Shown: piece by piece, positions 10,783 to 23,505 of the stretch
Position numbering within the stretch: the first letter of the stretch is position 1
Layout: each line of letters begins with the position of its first letter
Assembly: GCA_963693365.1 (NCBI GenBank)
Contig: CAVNZM010000004.1
Location: forward strand, 9,734,001-9,798,000
DNA: 64,000 bases
DNA from: Amoebidium appalachense
Taxonomy: Eukaryota; Ichthyosporea
Reading direction: 5' to 3'
Translations under genes and position numbers: made by a program
The notes under the pieces: generated by a model
The model's database searches: none
The model's input: only the letters and a program-made list of their open reading frames with translations
Told to the model about the DNA's origin: nothing

Positions 10783-13740
10783 CCCGCCCCCAACCCCCCT
10801 GCTCACCCCCCTCTCCTCCCCACTAACCCCAATCCACACACCCCCTCTTCCTCCAATGCCAATCTCTCTCGATTGTGAAGGAGTATCTTGCATGGCGTGC
10901 TATTCCAGAGAAGGATATACCAAATGACAGCTCGCACCTACTGGGACTGTGCTTTGTGGATCGTTTCCTGTTACAACAGTTGTGTGAATATGAAAAGGGT
11001 AGGGAACTGCTCCCGCAGCGGTCAGATATATGTACAATACTGAGCGTGTGGGTAAATCTTCAATAGGCGAGTTTGTATACGAGTTGCCGTTTTCTTATTG
11101 TATGAAGGCTTTACAGTGGATGTAACAATTACAAAGTTTACAGATATGTATGCCCTACACCAAACAACACACCACATCAATTTAAACGTACATGTCCCCA
11201 AAAGTGTGGTCTGCTCTCATGTATTCCTCCAGACATACACACCCGGTTGTATATCCACAAATGATTTATATCTCACGGTAAGATATATCTCCACTTATAA
11301 TTTGGGTGGAAGCACTGTTGGCCTTGGTGCCGACACATCATCACAGCTCCCCTACATGTCGTTGATAAACAGCTCTCCCCCCCTCCCCCTCCCCCCCCCC
11401 CCCCCCCCCCCATATTAGATTCATAACGCTTTAAAAAAAATGACAGTAAAATGCATTTATACGGTTCATTGGTTCATTTTTAACATGAAAATTATGTGCC
11501 AGGGTGGGTATAGTATTTGACTGTTGCATGAGCTCGACTGTTACTAGTGAATTTCCTTATGCCGCAGAAATGACTTCAAATTACCTATAAAGTATCCGGC
11601 AGACATTGAACTTGCTGGTTATCATGCTCGAGTGTGGGGTGGTGTGTGGGTTTGGGGGGGGGGGGAGGGTAGGTGTGTTGGGGGGGGGGGGGGGGGGGGG
11701 GGGCTGCAACTCATCGATGGCCACCTGGCTTTGCTGCACCTTGACGTTTGTACGCTCAGGCGGGTCCGGATTCGAACTTCAACAAGCACGTGCACGCTGA
11801 AGGGTGGGGGAGATAGGGGGGGTGGGCGGAGGGGCGGAGGGGAAGAAGGGGGGAGGGAAGGGGGGGGGGGGGGGGGGGCACCGTGGCACCTGAGCCAATC
11901 TAGTAGTGGGATTTTGGAATGTCACAGGGTCTGCGCATGACTCCTCCCCCTTCCCCTTCTTTCTCCCCCCCCCCCCCCCCCCTAACCTCCCCCCCCTCCC
12001 CCCCCCCCCCCCCCCCCCCCCCGCCGCCCTCGGCCCCCCCCATCACATTTCACAAGTCAAATGGGCTCTCTTCTAGCCCGGGTCGAGTCAGACCCGAGAG
12101 CGCTTTAGGCTTTGTGATTGGCAAGTTGCGCCATCGAATTTATGTTAGCCTGACCCGAACGAAAGGGCCTGTAAATCGGTTTTAAAGGAACACTCTCGAA
12201 TCTAAGGGGGATAGGCTTGTGATTGCCGCTATTCTAATAGGCCCTCTTTTCGTTTGAAATCGGGGAGTGAAGGGTGGGGAGAGGGGGTAGTACATTTGTT
12301 GGTGCCCCCGCACCCGTTTCCTCCCCCCCCCCCCCCAAAAAAAAAAAAACACACACACACAACTCCCTAATCTAACCTCTGGGATGGTGGGGGGTGGGGG
12401 GGAGGCTGGAGCCCGGCCACTGGGTGGATAGCCTATGATCAATGTCCTCCCTGGTGGTCCCATCTCTCGCTTTCTCTCTCTCTCTCTCTCTCTGAGGAAA
12501 AGGCAACACGACAAAACCGGTTCGGTTGGGGTTAACAGAACCGTGGCGATTTCGGTTCTGCACATGTACATACAGCACCAGAGTGCAGAATTTTATTAAT
12601 TAACGGTGTACGGGATGTGTCCGTGTACAGGAGACCCAAGGCGCGCTCATTGAATTTAAAGGCTTATCCATATATGGTGCGCCAGGCTCGTATTCTATTG
12701 GTTGCTGCTATTGTGATGGTACTGATTTGCATATCACACAATCAAACAAAAACCGGGGGAGGGGGGAGGCAGTAGGGGGGAGGGACAGGGGGGAAAGAAG
12801 TTTTGGGGGGGGGGAACCACCTGTATATGTGGATCAGGCTATTGGAGTGCGAGGAGCCCGGGGAGGTGTGTGTCGGATGTGGAGGTATGCATACATAAGT
12901 GGTTCTTTGGGAGCCGTTAACGTTATTTTCTTAAGTAGGTGCGCCTACGTGTGTGGGTTTTGGTTGCCAATGATTATCGTATATATCTATGTATGCTCGC
13001 ACGCCATAGCGTGATGATGTGCTAATATTGGTGTGAGGGACATGCCGGTTTTGAAAATCGGGAAAATGGAAAGCAAATTACGTCAGTTTCTGTGGTGGTA
13101 CCCCCCCCTCCCCCCCCCCCCCCCCCCCCCCCAAACACACACACACCCCTCTCCCCCCCCCCCCCCTCTCTGCCCATGCACCGGGAGAGGACGGACCACG
13201 CTGTGACCCTCTCGTGTGCCCCCTCCCCCCCCCTCCCCCCCCCCCCCCCCCCCCCCCCCCTCCCTCGCCCCTGCTGCAGACGGATGGTGGGTCCCCTCCC
13301 CCCTCTCCCCATCGATATCCCCCGTTCGGATGGCACCGAACAGATACGGAACCAGAGAGAGCAAAAGCCTCCCAGTGAATGGGCCTGGCAACGGGGGACC
13401 GATGCCCGTGGGGGCTGGAGGGGGAGGGGGGGGGGGGGGGGGGGGGAGGGGGGAGGCCCGGGGGGGAAGAGAGAGTGTCCGCAGCGATCTGTCAAGCCTC
13501 AGGCCTCATTGTTGTTGTATACCTGTGACTGGGAAACTCATTATGGATATCACCGATATTTATAACAAGGAGTGGCAACAACCCTTATCTTGACATCATG
13601 ATATTCGATCACTGCAGTCGCAGACTCGGAGGTGGCTACCCCCCCCCCCCCCTCTTCCTTTTTTTAAATTAGGAATTCCTAACGAGTCCCCTCTCGCCTG
13701 GTGGCCTGATTTATTTATGGAGGGCCAGCCTCCACTGTCT
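8500..13740. other. Gene-poor region with repeats
   Basis: No gene could be supported. Contents: AT-rich unique DNA at 9.0-9.6 kb; long C tracts at about 10004-10053, 10750-10780 and 11390-11412; G tracts at about 11681-11703 and 11862-11878; C-rich blocks around 11968-12022 and 13100-13260; a (TC)n near 12476. Isolated CCAAT motifs occur. Open frames here are proline/glycine readings of the homopolymers. Confidence 0.5.
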
Positions 13741-13749
13741 AACCTATCG

Positions 13750-13784
13750 ACCAATAAAATACGGCGGGTTTAAGTTTCCCGCCA
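13750..13784. promoter_or_regulatory. CCAAT plus palindromic E2F-like site
   Basis: A CCAAT box (13751-13755) is followed by GGCGGG and TCCCGCC arranged as an inverted repeat around tttaagtt, the second half reading TTTCCCGCCAAAA. This matches the E2F consensus on both strands. No gene with a clear start was found beside it; the nearest coding sequence is the 3' end of the minus-strand carrier gene. Confidence 0.4.
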
Positions 13785-14218
13785 AAAAGCTAACGCTTGA
13801 TTCCTATTCGCTACCACCTTGGGCAACACTCATCATCCTATAACAGTACAATCTAAACATAGACTCGCCTCAAACTGTACAATCTCAATGCACATAATGA
13901 CTCACAAAACCATGGTACCGAACCTCTACATTACACGATCGCAATCAGCATTCCGATCAGCCAATCCGATCACTTCTCCAGCTATATTTGGAAAAGCCTT
14001 GGACAAACCAATTCATGCTTCAACTGAGCTACAATTTGGCATCCAAATCCGAGCCGAGAAGATATCTCTACAAACAATATTGGACAACAAAATGAAAAAA
14101 AAATGCATGGATGTCTCATCCTATTTGCTTAAAGTATTCGAACCAGACACACAGAACACATCAACTTTTGCCAAGTGGTGCTTCGCATATATCACCGCAG
14201 CAACAAATGTGTGGATTC

Positions 14219-14885
14219 TCATTGGTTTATCTTGCGGTAGATGGCACGGAGCTGCTCTAACGACAAGAAAGTGAGCACCGTGTGGGGACCCAATCGGATG
14301 AAGGCTGGCACGAAACCCTGCAAAGCCAGAGAGAGTTGGGAAGGGGAGATCAGTAACAAACACAGATGTGCATTGCATACAAAACAAGGACCAAACAAAC
14401 ACGGACACACAGAAATCCCTGCCCCCCCCCCCCCCCCCCCCCCGAGGGGAACACAAGCACCCAGGCCAGTATGCGCTTATGAACAAGTACTTGCGCGCAG
14501 AGCGGACATCAGCATGTCGATACACCCCTCAAAGTGTGGGTGCACCCGTGTGTGTCTCTTCCTAATTTCACCAAGTATCCCCCCCCCCCCTCCCCCCTTT
14601 GTCAGGTCCCAAACCAAATTACTTTACGGGACACCCGTCTCTTTGCTTCATCTATTCGACACACCCCTCTACGGGTGTGCCTGTGTGCCTGTGTGTGGGT
14701 CATTACCTTGAACAGGCCGGCAACACCATTCACCTTCACCGTTTGGATAAGGCAGTCACCAAGACCCTGTGGTGTTGGGGTGCAGACGGGTGGAAGGGGG
14801 ACGGGGGGGTATATGTGTGTGTGTAGGTGTTTGTGTGTGTGTGTGTGTGCGTGTGTGATTGTTAAAAAAGAGATGGGAGGGGGGG

Positions 14886-14951
<66 letters not shown>

Positions 14952-14981
14952 ATTGAAAGAGGGAGAGGGTGGAGGATATGT

Positions 14982-15018
<37 letters not shown>

Positions 15019-15130
15019 GGGGGGATGGTTTGTTAGTTATGACAACAGGAAAATGGTCACCAGGTTGATTGTGACTCAAGACCTACTGCCCTAAACGGGG
15101 TATAGAGCATAAGCAGAATCACGTCCTAAA

Positions 15131-15173
<43 letters not shown>

Positions 15174-15346
15174 GATGGTTGGTTGGGGGCACGAAAGGAA
15201 AGGAGGGGGGAGGAGGGGCCGGGGGGGGGGGGGGGGAGGGGGGGAGGGGCTGCCTTCCCCTCCCTTCTTCACCTCATGCCTGCCCCCACACAAACAAAAA
15301 CACCCCACCAAATCAAAATCAACCCGGTCAACCCATCATAGCATGA

Positions 15347-15421
<75 letters not shown>

Positions 15422-15871
15422 CACGCATGTACACACACACGCACACGCACACGCACACGCACACGTACACACACACACACACACACACACCTTGTACTGG
15501 CCCGGGTACGAGTTCATCATTCTGGTCTTAACGACATCCATAGGCATGGTCAGGAGGGTGGCCACACCCCCGGCGAGGGTAGAGGCAGAGGCATGAAGCA
15601 CCATACCGTCCTTCATGTGCAGCAGTGACTGTACGTGTGTGTGTGTGTGTACGTGTGTGTGTGTGTGTGTGTGTGGATGGGGGGCAGGCGGGCGCGCGGG
15701 CGGGCTTGGAGTGGGTGGAGAGTGGGGTGGGGTGTGCGTGGGGCTGGGGGGGGGGGGGGGGGGGGGGGGGGGGAGGGGTAGTCAATAAATAGCTCATTTG
15801 TGTTGTGGCTTTGGTGGAAATAGGAAGCAAGTAAGATGTTGGCGTGGCGGTGGCGGTGGTGAGGGGGGGGG

Positions 15872-15949
<78 letters not shown>

Positions 15950-16191
15950 AAGAGAGAGAGAGAGGGAGGGAGAGAGAGGGAGTTAGAAAGGGGGAGGGGC
16001 CGCCGGGAGGGGGGGAGGGGGGGAGGGATTTTGAACCCATTCCCCACATGTCTGCAACAACCCTTGTTCTTGCCCCTTCCCCCCCAAACAGCTATGAAAA
16101 AAAAAATCCTCCCCCCCCCCCCTCTTGTAGTGGCACCCTCTTCGTGAGTATTCTCCCTCTCCACCCCCCAAAACACACGCACACACACACA

Positions 16192-16223
<32 letters not shown>

Positions 16224-17357
16224 GTATAACCAACCTCAACCTCTCATTTCCGTCATCATTCGCTCCCATTAACTTCAGTCGTTAAATTCCTGTTATTTAA
16301 AATCTAACATTTTCAACACCCACCTCCAGCATCTGTTTAAACTGGTCGTAAAACGCAAGCTGTCCAACCGTCACCAGACCCCCCCTGGCCACCGTTGGAG
16401 AACCCCCCTTAAAGAGAGACCTGACACCCCCCTCCTTGGCTATTTTTATCATCCCGTCAATTGCATTTTTGTAGCCGCGGCGTTCGGCAGGTGGCTTTAA
16501 CCCGTCAGCCTGTGTCAAAGGAAAAAATGTGAGCGTTTGGGTGTAGTATTACTGGTGGTGAAATGGGAAAGAGGGTGGGTGGGTGGGTGGTGGTGGTGGT
16601 GGTGGTGGTGGGGCCGGGGGAGGGGGGGGGGGGGGGGGGAGGGGGGAGGGGGGAGGGATGCAGACACCAAAAACTAAAGAATCTGTAAAAGGAGACCACC
16701 ATGCGCAGAACCAAAGTACAGGGAGGGTGATTTGCATGCACACAAAAGGGCTTCTTTTTTTTTTTTGGGGGGGGGGGGGGGAGGGGGAGGGGGGTAGAAT
16801 GTGTTATAGAATACGAAGTACACATCATTACGGACACCACAGTGCAAAGCGCAAAACACCATACAAAGGGTATGAATAATAAGCAGAGCCCATCCTCAGG
16901 GGGGCCCAAGCCATCCACAGTACCCGGGGGAGGGGAGAGGGGGGGGGGGGGGGGGGGGGAGGGGAGGAGGGGTGGGAGGACTCAGTAAAATGATGATGAG
17001 AGGAAAACGTGGAAAGGATAAAAACTTGTACTTCGGAGCATAGAGTTAAACGGGGTCTTGGGGGTTAGACTGGGCGGAATGCGGAATGCGGGGGAGGGAG
17101 GTGGGAGGGGAGGGGGAGGGGGGGGGGAGGGGGGGGGGGGGGGGGGGAGGAGGGAGAAAACGAGTCGTCAAGAGAAGTCGGAGATAGAAAGGGCAAGGGG
17201 GCATATGCAGAGGTGTGTTGGAAACTAAAGCAGCATGCACGGTTATGTGTGTGTTGTGAGCAATGTGGCATGGATGGGGCGCAATGATGAAGCGTGTCTG
17301 CACACGGCTGTGTGCCTGGCCGGTGTGTGTGTTCGTGCGTGTGTGTTCGTGCGTGTG

Positions 17358-17401
<44 letters not shown>

Positions 17402-17733
17402 TGCGTGAGTGAGTGAGTTTGTGTGCCTGTGTGTATATACGTGTGTATGCGAATGTGTGTGCCCTGTGTAAGGTGTGTATATATGTTTATGCTCGTTTTC
17501 CAGATGTATACATGTGTTTGGGTGCAGTGTGGGTGTGTGCACGTGTGTGTATGCCTTTTGTAGGATGTGTTTTTTTTTCCCTTAAAGACGTGTGTATGTG
17601 CGAGCGTATGTGCGTGTGTGTGTCACCCACCTGCATTCTCACGTTGGTGACGTCAGCCGGGCAGCCAGCAAACCCACCGATGGACCCGGCAAGGGCCGCA
17701 GAGGCCACCTTCTTGTAGAAGGGCAGAGGTGCG

Positions 17734-17771
<38 letters not shown>

Positions 17772-18004
17772 TGAGTGAGTGTGAGTGAGTGTGTGTGCGC
17801 GCGCGCGCGCGCGCCCGGGAGGATAGGATGGATGGAGTCAGGCTTTTTTGGGGGGGGATGGTTTGGAGCCTGGGAGCAATCGGTGGGGATGGCCATTACA
17901 GATTTAGAAAGTTGAGGAGGAGACATCAAACGGGAAAAAAAAAGACGCCAAAGAAATAACAACCCCCCCCCCCCCCACACACACACACACAAACAGAAAA
18001 AAAA

Positions 18005-18035
<31 letters not shown>

Positions 18036-19028
18036 TGGCTGGGGGTCATATGGTAGCATCTATTGTGTTCCTGGGAAGGTCAGAAGAAGATGGTTTCAAG
18101 ATTTCTGACTCGACTGGTGGTTCATGATTTTGCATTGGTATGACAGGGCCCCCCAGGGTGGGGGGAGGAGGGGGGGGACAAATCAAGATCGATTTGTGTC
18201 TCTCTTTTTCTTGCGCCCTTTCGTTTTATTCTTATAGACGTTTCCTTATTCTTTCCCCCCCCCCCCCCCCCCCCCCTCCCCCTCTCCTTTGTGCGTGCTC
18301 GCGTGCATGTGTGTGTGTGTGTGGAGGGATTGGGAGGGAAGGGGGTCTACAAAGAGATATTTGGAGGATTTGGGAATCCGGTGAAGGGGTGGAGGGGTGA
18401 AGGAGGGGCTGTTGGGGGAGAGGGGGGGGGAAAGGGGGGAGGGGGGGGGAAGAGGGGCTGGTGGGGGGAGGGAGGCGGGGGGTGGGGGTGGGGGTTGGGG
18501 GGGGGGGCACAAAACCATCTCCGGACTCAAACATTTCCTTGAAGATGTCGTATGTGGCAAACCGGGTGGTGCTATACATGACTTGCCGCAGGAGGGATGC
18601 AGTGAGCCCCTTGTACAGGCCCCCTATACCCTCCGTCGTCACAACCATCTTTCCTGCTGAAAGGAAATTTGGCTTGGCGCCCCCTGCTGTGGCCTTCTCC
18701 ATGACTTGAAGACGAACCTAGGAGGGGGTCGAGGAGGGAGATGTTGGAGGAAGGTAGGGGGGAGGGCGGGGGGGGAGGGGCGGACGGGAAAGGGAGAGAC
18801 AGAGGAGGGGGGGGGGGGGGGGGGGGGGAAGGGGGAAAAGAGAAAGAAGGTGTGCGTGCGTGTGAGTATGTGTGTTTGCACATGTTCGTGTTAAGTGTGT
18901 TTATATAGCTGTGCAGGGCTGGATGGTTAGACAGGGTATGGGTGGGGAGAGGGGAAAGGGGGGGGGAGGGGGGGAAGAGGAGGGGGTGCAAGTGGACGGG
19001 AGAGGCGCCCGTGAAGGGAGGTGTGTGT

Positions 19029-19059
<31 letters not shown>

Positions 19060-19234
19060 GGGGGGGGGGATGATTACGATGTGTTACAGAGCATCAAGTA
19101 CACCACCTGTGATACATGTTACAGAGCACACAGCTTGTAGTATGTAATATAAGCAGAGCACATCATTATGGGGGAAGAAGAGTGCTCCAACAAGAGGGAG
19201 GTTGAGTGCGGAGGGGAGCTAGACACCCGGGAGG

Positions 19235-19272
<38 letters not shown>

Positions 19273-20076
19273 CGGGGAGAGGAGAGGGGGAGGGGGGAGG
19301 GGGGAAGGGAGGACGAGAGGGGAAGAGGCAGACAAATTATGGATAGGACCAAGCAGTGCATTAGCACTATAAATCCAGTGGTGTGGTTGTGTCCAAATGT
19401 TTAGTGTCACTATATATCTACGTTGCCCTGAATGATTTCAGTTTTATATTTGGTTGAGCTCAGGCGTCTTCAGGTTTATTACACTACATTTGAAATTTAA
19501 CAGGCGGAGGCAAACCAGTGGGTGGATTGCAGGCTTGCGCAAACACCCTATGGCCGTGGACGGTATAGGGGTGCTCTTTGACATAAATACATACCCGCCA
19601 TACCCACCGGCAAAAAAAAGGCACGTACAAAAGTCCCCCCCCCCCCCCCCGGACCGCCCCTCCATCCAATTCTACCAATGGTCTCATGTGTAATCTGCTG
19701 AGAGGGCACCATAAGCCACACACATGCAGGCTGGGTCCACCTCTCGCACGAAATGCAGTGCTTGGTAACTAACTAGTCGAAAGAAGTTTTTTCTCTTAGA
19801 AAAACAGGGGGGGGGAGGGGGGGGGGGGGGAGTGGGGAGTGCAGGGTGGCCGACGAGTTCTCCGGGGGGGGGGGGGGGGGGGGGGGGGGGAGGTAAGGAT
19901 GTAAAAGTAGAAAGTGGAGGGGGGGGGGGGGGGGGGAGGGTGGAGGTGGGGGGGGGGGGGAGATGGGGAGGCAGAGTGTATGGTACCTTTAGCAGGTCCA
20001 AGGGGTGTGTGCAGGAGGCAGCAATGCACGATGCCATGCCGCCCAGGTAAAAGGGGTAGGTCACAGTGGTTGCCAT
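14219..20076 (-). CDS. DIC1: Mitochondrial dicarboxylate carrier (SLC25A10/DIC1-like)
   Basis: Inner mitochondrial membrane carrier of the SLC25 family; homologues exchange malate or succinate for phosphate, sulfate or thiosulfate. Exons in transcript order: 19987-20076, 18516-18717, 17631-17734, 16324-16509, 15491-15610, 14707-14766, 14219-14317. All phases agree and give 286 aa, the length of animal and fungal homologues. All three carrier repeats and signatures are present: [11 protein letters not shown] (repeat 1), [11 protein letters not shown] (repeat 2), [12 protein letters not shown] (repeat 3). Family-typical segments include [11 protein letters not shown] near the start, [23 protein letters not shown] and [17 protein letters not shown] near the end. 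The ATG (accATGG) lies just after an acceptor-like tgcag, so a 5' UTR intron is likely. The 15491 donor lies in a (GT)n repeat and the 17734 acceptor in a (CA)n repeat. No damage seen. Close relatives such as oxoglutarate carriers share the fold, but the second signature favours DIC. Confidence 0.93.
15874..15966. repeat. (GA)n microsatellite in carrier intron
   Basis: About 90 nt of GA dinucleotides with a few interruptions, following a G tract, inside the intron between exons 16324-16509 and 15491-15610. In the sense strand it reads as a CT-rich tract. Confidence 0.9.
16795..16915. repeat. Dispersed short repeat, copy 2
   Basis: Follows a T-then-G tract: AGAATGTGTTATAGAATACG, AAGTACACATCATTACGG, then AAGCAGAGCCCATCCTCAGG and GGGGCCCAAG. 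The closest match to copy 1 is at the 3' end. Confidence 0.65.
19071..19175. repeat. Dispersed short repeat, copy 3
   Basis: Follows a (GT)n-G tract: GATTACGATGTGTTACAGAG, CATCAAGTACACC, with an internal repeat of the GTTACAGAGCA element, then AAGCAGAGCACATCATTATG. More diverged than copies 1 and 2. Confidence 0.55.
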
Positions 20077-21029
20077 GGTTACTGCACGTGGCATTAAACA
20101 CGTGTTAGTATGCTGTGTGGTCACACAAGTGTCTGGGTATGGTTGTGCACGTAAATACACTTCATCAGAGCAGGGAGATGTGATGCAGAAGCTTGTGCAA
20201 CTCCCTGCTTTTCAGTCAGTGATAGGCGTGTATGCGGTATCTTTGATCAAAATATTCACAAACGCCATGCACACTGTTGTTTTACGCCAACCTTGCCCAT
20301 CCATCCCTCCCTCCCTCCCTCTCCCCCGCCCCCCCCCCATCCTACCCCCCGCAACCTTTCCTCTGACCTTCCCAGCCCGTCCTGACCCGTGGGTGCTTTA
20401 CATCCGAAATCACTGCCAGAGACCCCTCCCAGACACACAAATTGCAACCCTAGTCAATGCAGCGTTAAAGCCCACGGTGATGTTTAAATAAACGTTCGAT
20501 TTTTGTGCGGCCTTTGCCACAGAGGAAATGACAAGGAACACCACTGGCCATTTCCAAAGACGACAGGTAGGAGGAAGTGGTGGGCCGAAGGATCTGTGAC
20601 TATGCAAGGCACAGCTACCAGTTATGACTTTGGAGGATGAGAATAATTGGCATGTGAAGATGACATGAACAGAAATACAGACTTTAATGGCGCAGTTTTA
20701 TAGGATCTACGCACACAGGATATCCCGAGGGTGTTTTTAATGCATAATGATTTATAGGAGCTCATGCATGCAAGTCACATATGAAAAAGGAGCGACACAC
20801 ACAGGCACAAGTGACTGCTCTAAACAGAGTTCCCATACCTTATAAATGGGTGTACGGCTGTGAAATTAAGAAAACAAGTTCGTTTGCTTTTACTGCTAGT
20901 TACAAACTATAGGGGACAAATTGCTAGAACATAAATGTAACTAATGGCCAGTTCTTCTGTTTTGTTTCTGCCAAACGACGTTGACTTGAAATCAGCAAAA
21001 GCACATGCACCACGCGGCTCACACGCATT

Positions 21030-21053
21030 GCGCGCCAAAATACAACCAATCAG
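21030..21053. promoter_or_regulatory. E2F-like and CCAAT motifs upstream of the carrier gene
   Basis: GCGCGCCAAAA is followed 6 nt later by CCAATCAG. They lie about 950 nt upstream of the carrier start codon, so they could serve its promoter if a 5' UTR intron is present. Motif match only. Confidence 0.35.
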
Positions 21054-22069
21054 ACGCTTCCTCAGGTTAGGGTGAAACTACCGGTAAAAACACAAAAAAG
21101 TAGAAAATATTATTTGTGAAAAATGTATCTTTTCGCACATTTTAGGACTTGATTCTGCTATTAGAGCCCTCGAGTTTAGGATTAGAGGTGCCGCTCCTTC
21201 GAAAGTTTCAAAAGCCCGGATTTCAGAAGTCGGGTCTCTTTTATTGGCTGAGACAGCACAATCTATTACCCAATCATTGTGCGCGGCACCAACAGATCTA
21301 TTGAATGCACGTCCACAACGCCGTGCAGGTACGCCGTGCCCGGCCACTTCTTCCACCCTCTTTCCACCTTCAAGTCTCCCCCATAATGGGACCCTTTGAC
21401 CCGTGTCACAGCGTCGCAAGACGTCGAGTTTCTAATGACCATCGACATGCAAGGCCTACGTGTGAATGCAGATGTGCTGGTGTGTGCTAATGCTGCATGT
21501 CGAGTTGCATATGAGAGGCTCCTTTGGTCAACTGGGGGGGGGGGGGGGGGGGGGGGGGGTAGTGGAAGTTCCCGTTGATCTGCCGGGGAAAGCACCTGCT
21601 CTGCTTGGAAATGGGGTCCTCCCCTTCGGCCCTCTCCTCCCTGCCCGGTTTGCAGCGGCTTCTTCCTCCTCACTTCCCCATCCATACCCCCAACCATTCG
21701 TTCCGTTCCCTTTAGCACTTCCAATTTTGGTTGCTGCAAAGATTTAGTGAACGTGTTCACGGTGTGTGTGTGTATGTGTGTGTGTGTGTGTGTGCGCGTG
21801 TGTGTGTGTGCGTGTGTGCGTGTGTGCGTGTGTGTGTGCGCGCGTGCGTTTGTGTGTGTGTATGTGTTGTGTCGGGAGTGGCAAAAGTGTATATGTCAGT
21901 GTGTGCGTGTTTTTGACAAGTTCTGCGTGTAAGGCATCTTGATAGCCAGTCGGCATTGTATTTGTGGTGGGTGTGTCTGAGAATTCGTTTTGTCAAGAAT
22001 ACAATGGCTTGCGTGCGTTCGTGTCTGCTCGCTTTCTCTCTCTCTCTCTTTCTCTCTCCCTCCCTCCCT

Positions 22070-22103
<34 letters not shown>

Positions 22104-22231
22104 CCTTCCCCTTCCCCCCCCCTCTCTCCCCCCCCCCCTCTGTCTCTCCCTCCCTCTCTCTCTCTCTCGGGCGCTCTCTCTCTTTCTCTGCTCTCTCTCT
22201 GCTCTCTCTCTCTCTCCCTCTGTGTGGGTGT

Positions 22232-22272
<41 letters not shown>

Positions 22273-22639
22273 GGTGCTTGTGCATGTGTTTGTGCTTGTG
22301 TACGTGTATGTGTGTGTGTGCATCGATGCCATGCTGGTTGGCAGTTCAACTTGTGCGTGTGTGCTACCATGGGGTTGCTTAATCGAATGTGCCTGTATAC
22401 AATACCTTCTTAGCCCGGCGGGCACTCACGTGAACCTCACAGTGTGTATGTGTGTCTTCTTTGACATGATGTGTGCAAGGTTCGTGTGGTGTGTGTGTGT
22501 AAAAAAGTTGTAGATGATGCTTGCATGTTCGTTTGTGCGCCGGAGAGAAAGCGGAGTTGTGTTTGTGTGTGTCTCTGGGCGGGGGAAGAGGGGGGGGAGG
22601 GGGGGATTGCTTGTGTTGGTGTGCTGCAATCGGTATATC

Positions 22640-22749
22640 CGTGCATGCAGGGCACCTTCGTGTACAGTGCATGTGCCGTACTTGAGTGTGGTATGTGTGT
22701 GAAGGCGCGCAATGAAAGTGCGCGCCGGAGACTCAGCCCGGGGGGGGGG

Positions 22750-22785
<36 letters not shown>

Positions 22786-22883
22786 TCAATTGGCATATCC
22801 ATGCGTGCAGGGCCCCTGTGTGTTCAATGTGCGTGCCGTACTTGTGGGTTGTCACGTATGCGAAGGCGCGCAGTGAAAGCGTG
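22640..22883. repeat. Tandem duplication of about 90 nt flanking a G tract
   Basis: Segments at about 22640-22720 and 22793-22883 share ATCC(G/A)TGC(A/G)TGCAGGGC, GTGCCGTACTTG and GAAGGCGCGCA(A/G)TGAAAG in the same order, separated by a 40-nt G tract. Confidence 0.7.
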
Positions 22884-22945
22884 AACATGTGTGCGTGCGT
22901 GTGTGTGTCCGTATCAGTGTGTGTCCGTATGTGTGTGTGTGCTAC

Positions 22946-22984
<39 letters not shown>

Positions 22985-22991
22985 TGTGTGT

Positions 22992-23040
<49 letters not shown>

Positions 23041-23489
23041 TCCCGGCGGACCCTAAGAATTGCGGTGGAACGATTTCAGGTGGCTGGCCGGGGGCCCCTG
23101 CCGGGGCCCTTTTCCCGGAGAGGGATCATCGATCTGGGGCTGAGCGCAAGCGCTCGATCGAGCCCGGCCGCGGTCACTGCCACCTCCAGCCTCCAGGCTG
23201 TGAAATAAAGGGGTTTATGGCCACTGGAACGGAATGTCCCTAACTTTTTAGGTTACAGTAGGTCCACCGATTTTTCTACCATTGGCTTTAATACAGGCAA
23301 AACTATAAAAAATAACCACAAAAAAACCGTTGGTGGCTCAGACTAGGCTAGGGCCATCCAGGAAGAGAAAGGGGTGCTAAACTAAAATATATGGCATTAA
23401 TGGCACCAGCCAAAACGAATTTCGGACTTCACTTTTACTTCGGTCACTTAGCTGTCACGTCAACTTTTTTTCCCGATTCTTCACCATGG

Positions 23490-23505
23490 CAGGTATATAA
23501 AGGCT
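23490..23505 (+). promoter_or_regulatory. TATA-box-like element without assigned gene
   Basis: GGTATATAAAGGC is a full TATA consensus. Open frames downstream on the plus strand (about 23645-24010) are hydrophobic and unconvincing. A second TATA-like ATATATAAGGC occurs near 26255. Either could drive a non-coding or unrecognised transcript. Confidence 0.25.

Noticed and set aside
13888-14274. 128-codon plus-strand ORF just downstream of the CCAAT/E2F-like site
   Set aside because: It overlaps the last carrier exon in antisense, has AT-driven composition and no recognisable features. The promoter motif alone is not enough.
15798-16272. Long arginine/glutamate, proline or glycine ORFs across the window
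   Set aside because: These are translations of GA, C/G and GT repeats inside introns and intergenic DNA.
22818-23243. Plus-strand frame ending near AATAAA in GC-rich DNA
   Set aside because: Its N-terminal half is a (GT)n translation. The GC-rich tail may be a real 3' end, but no upstream exon was found.
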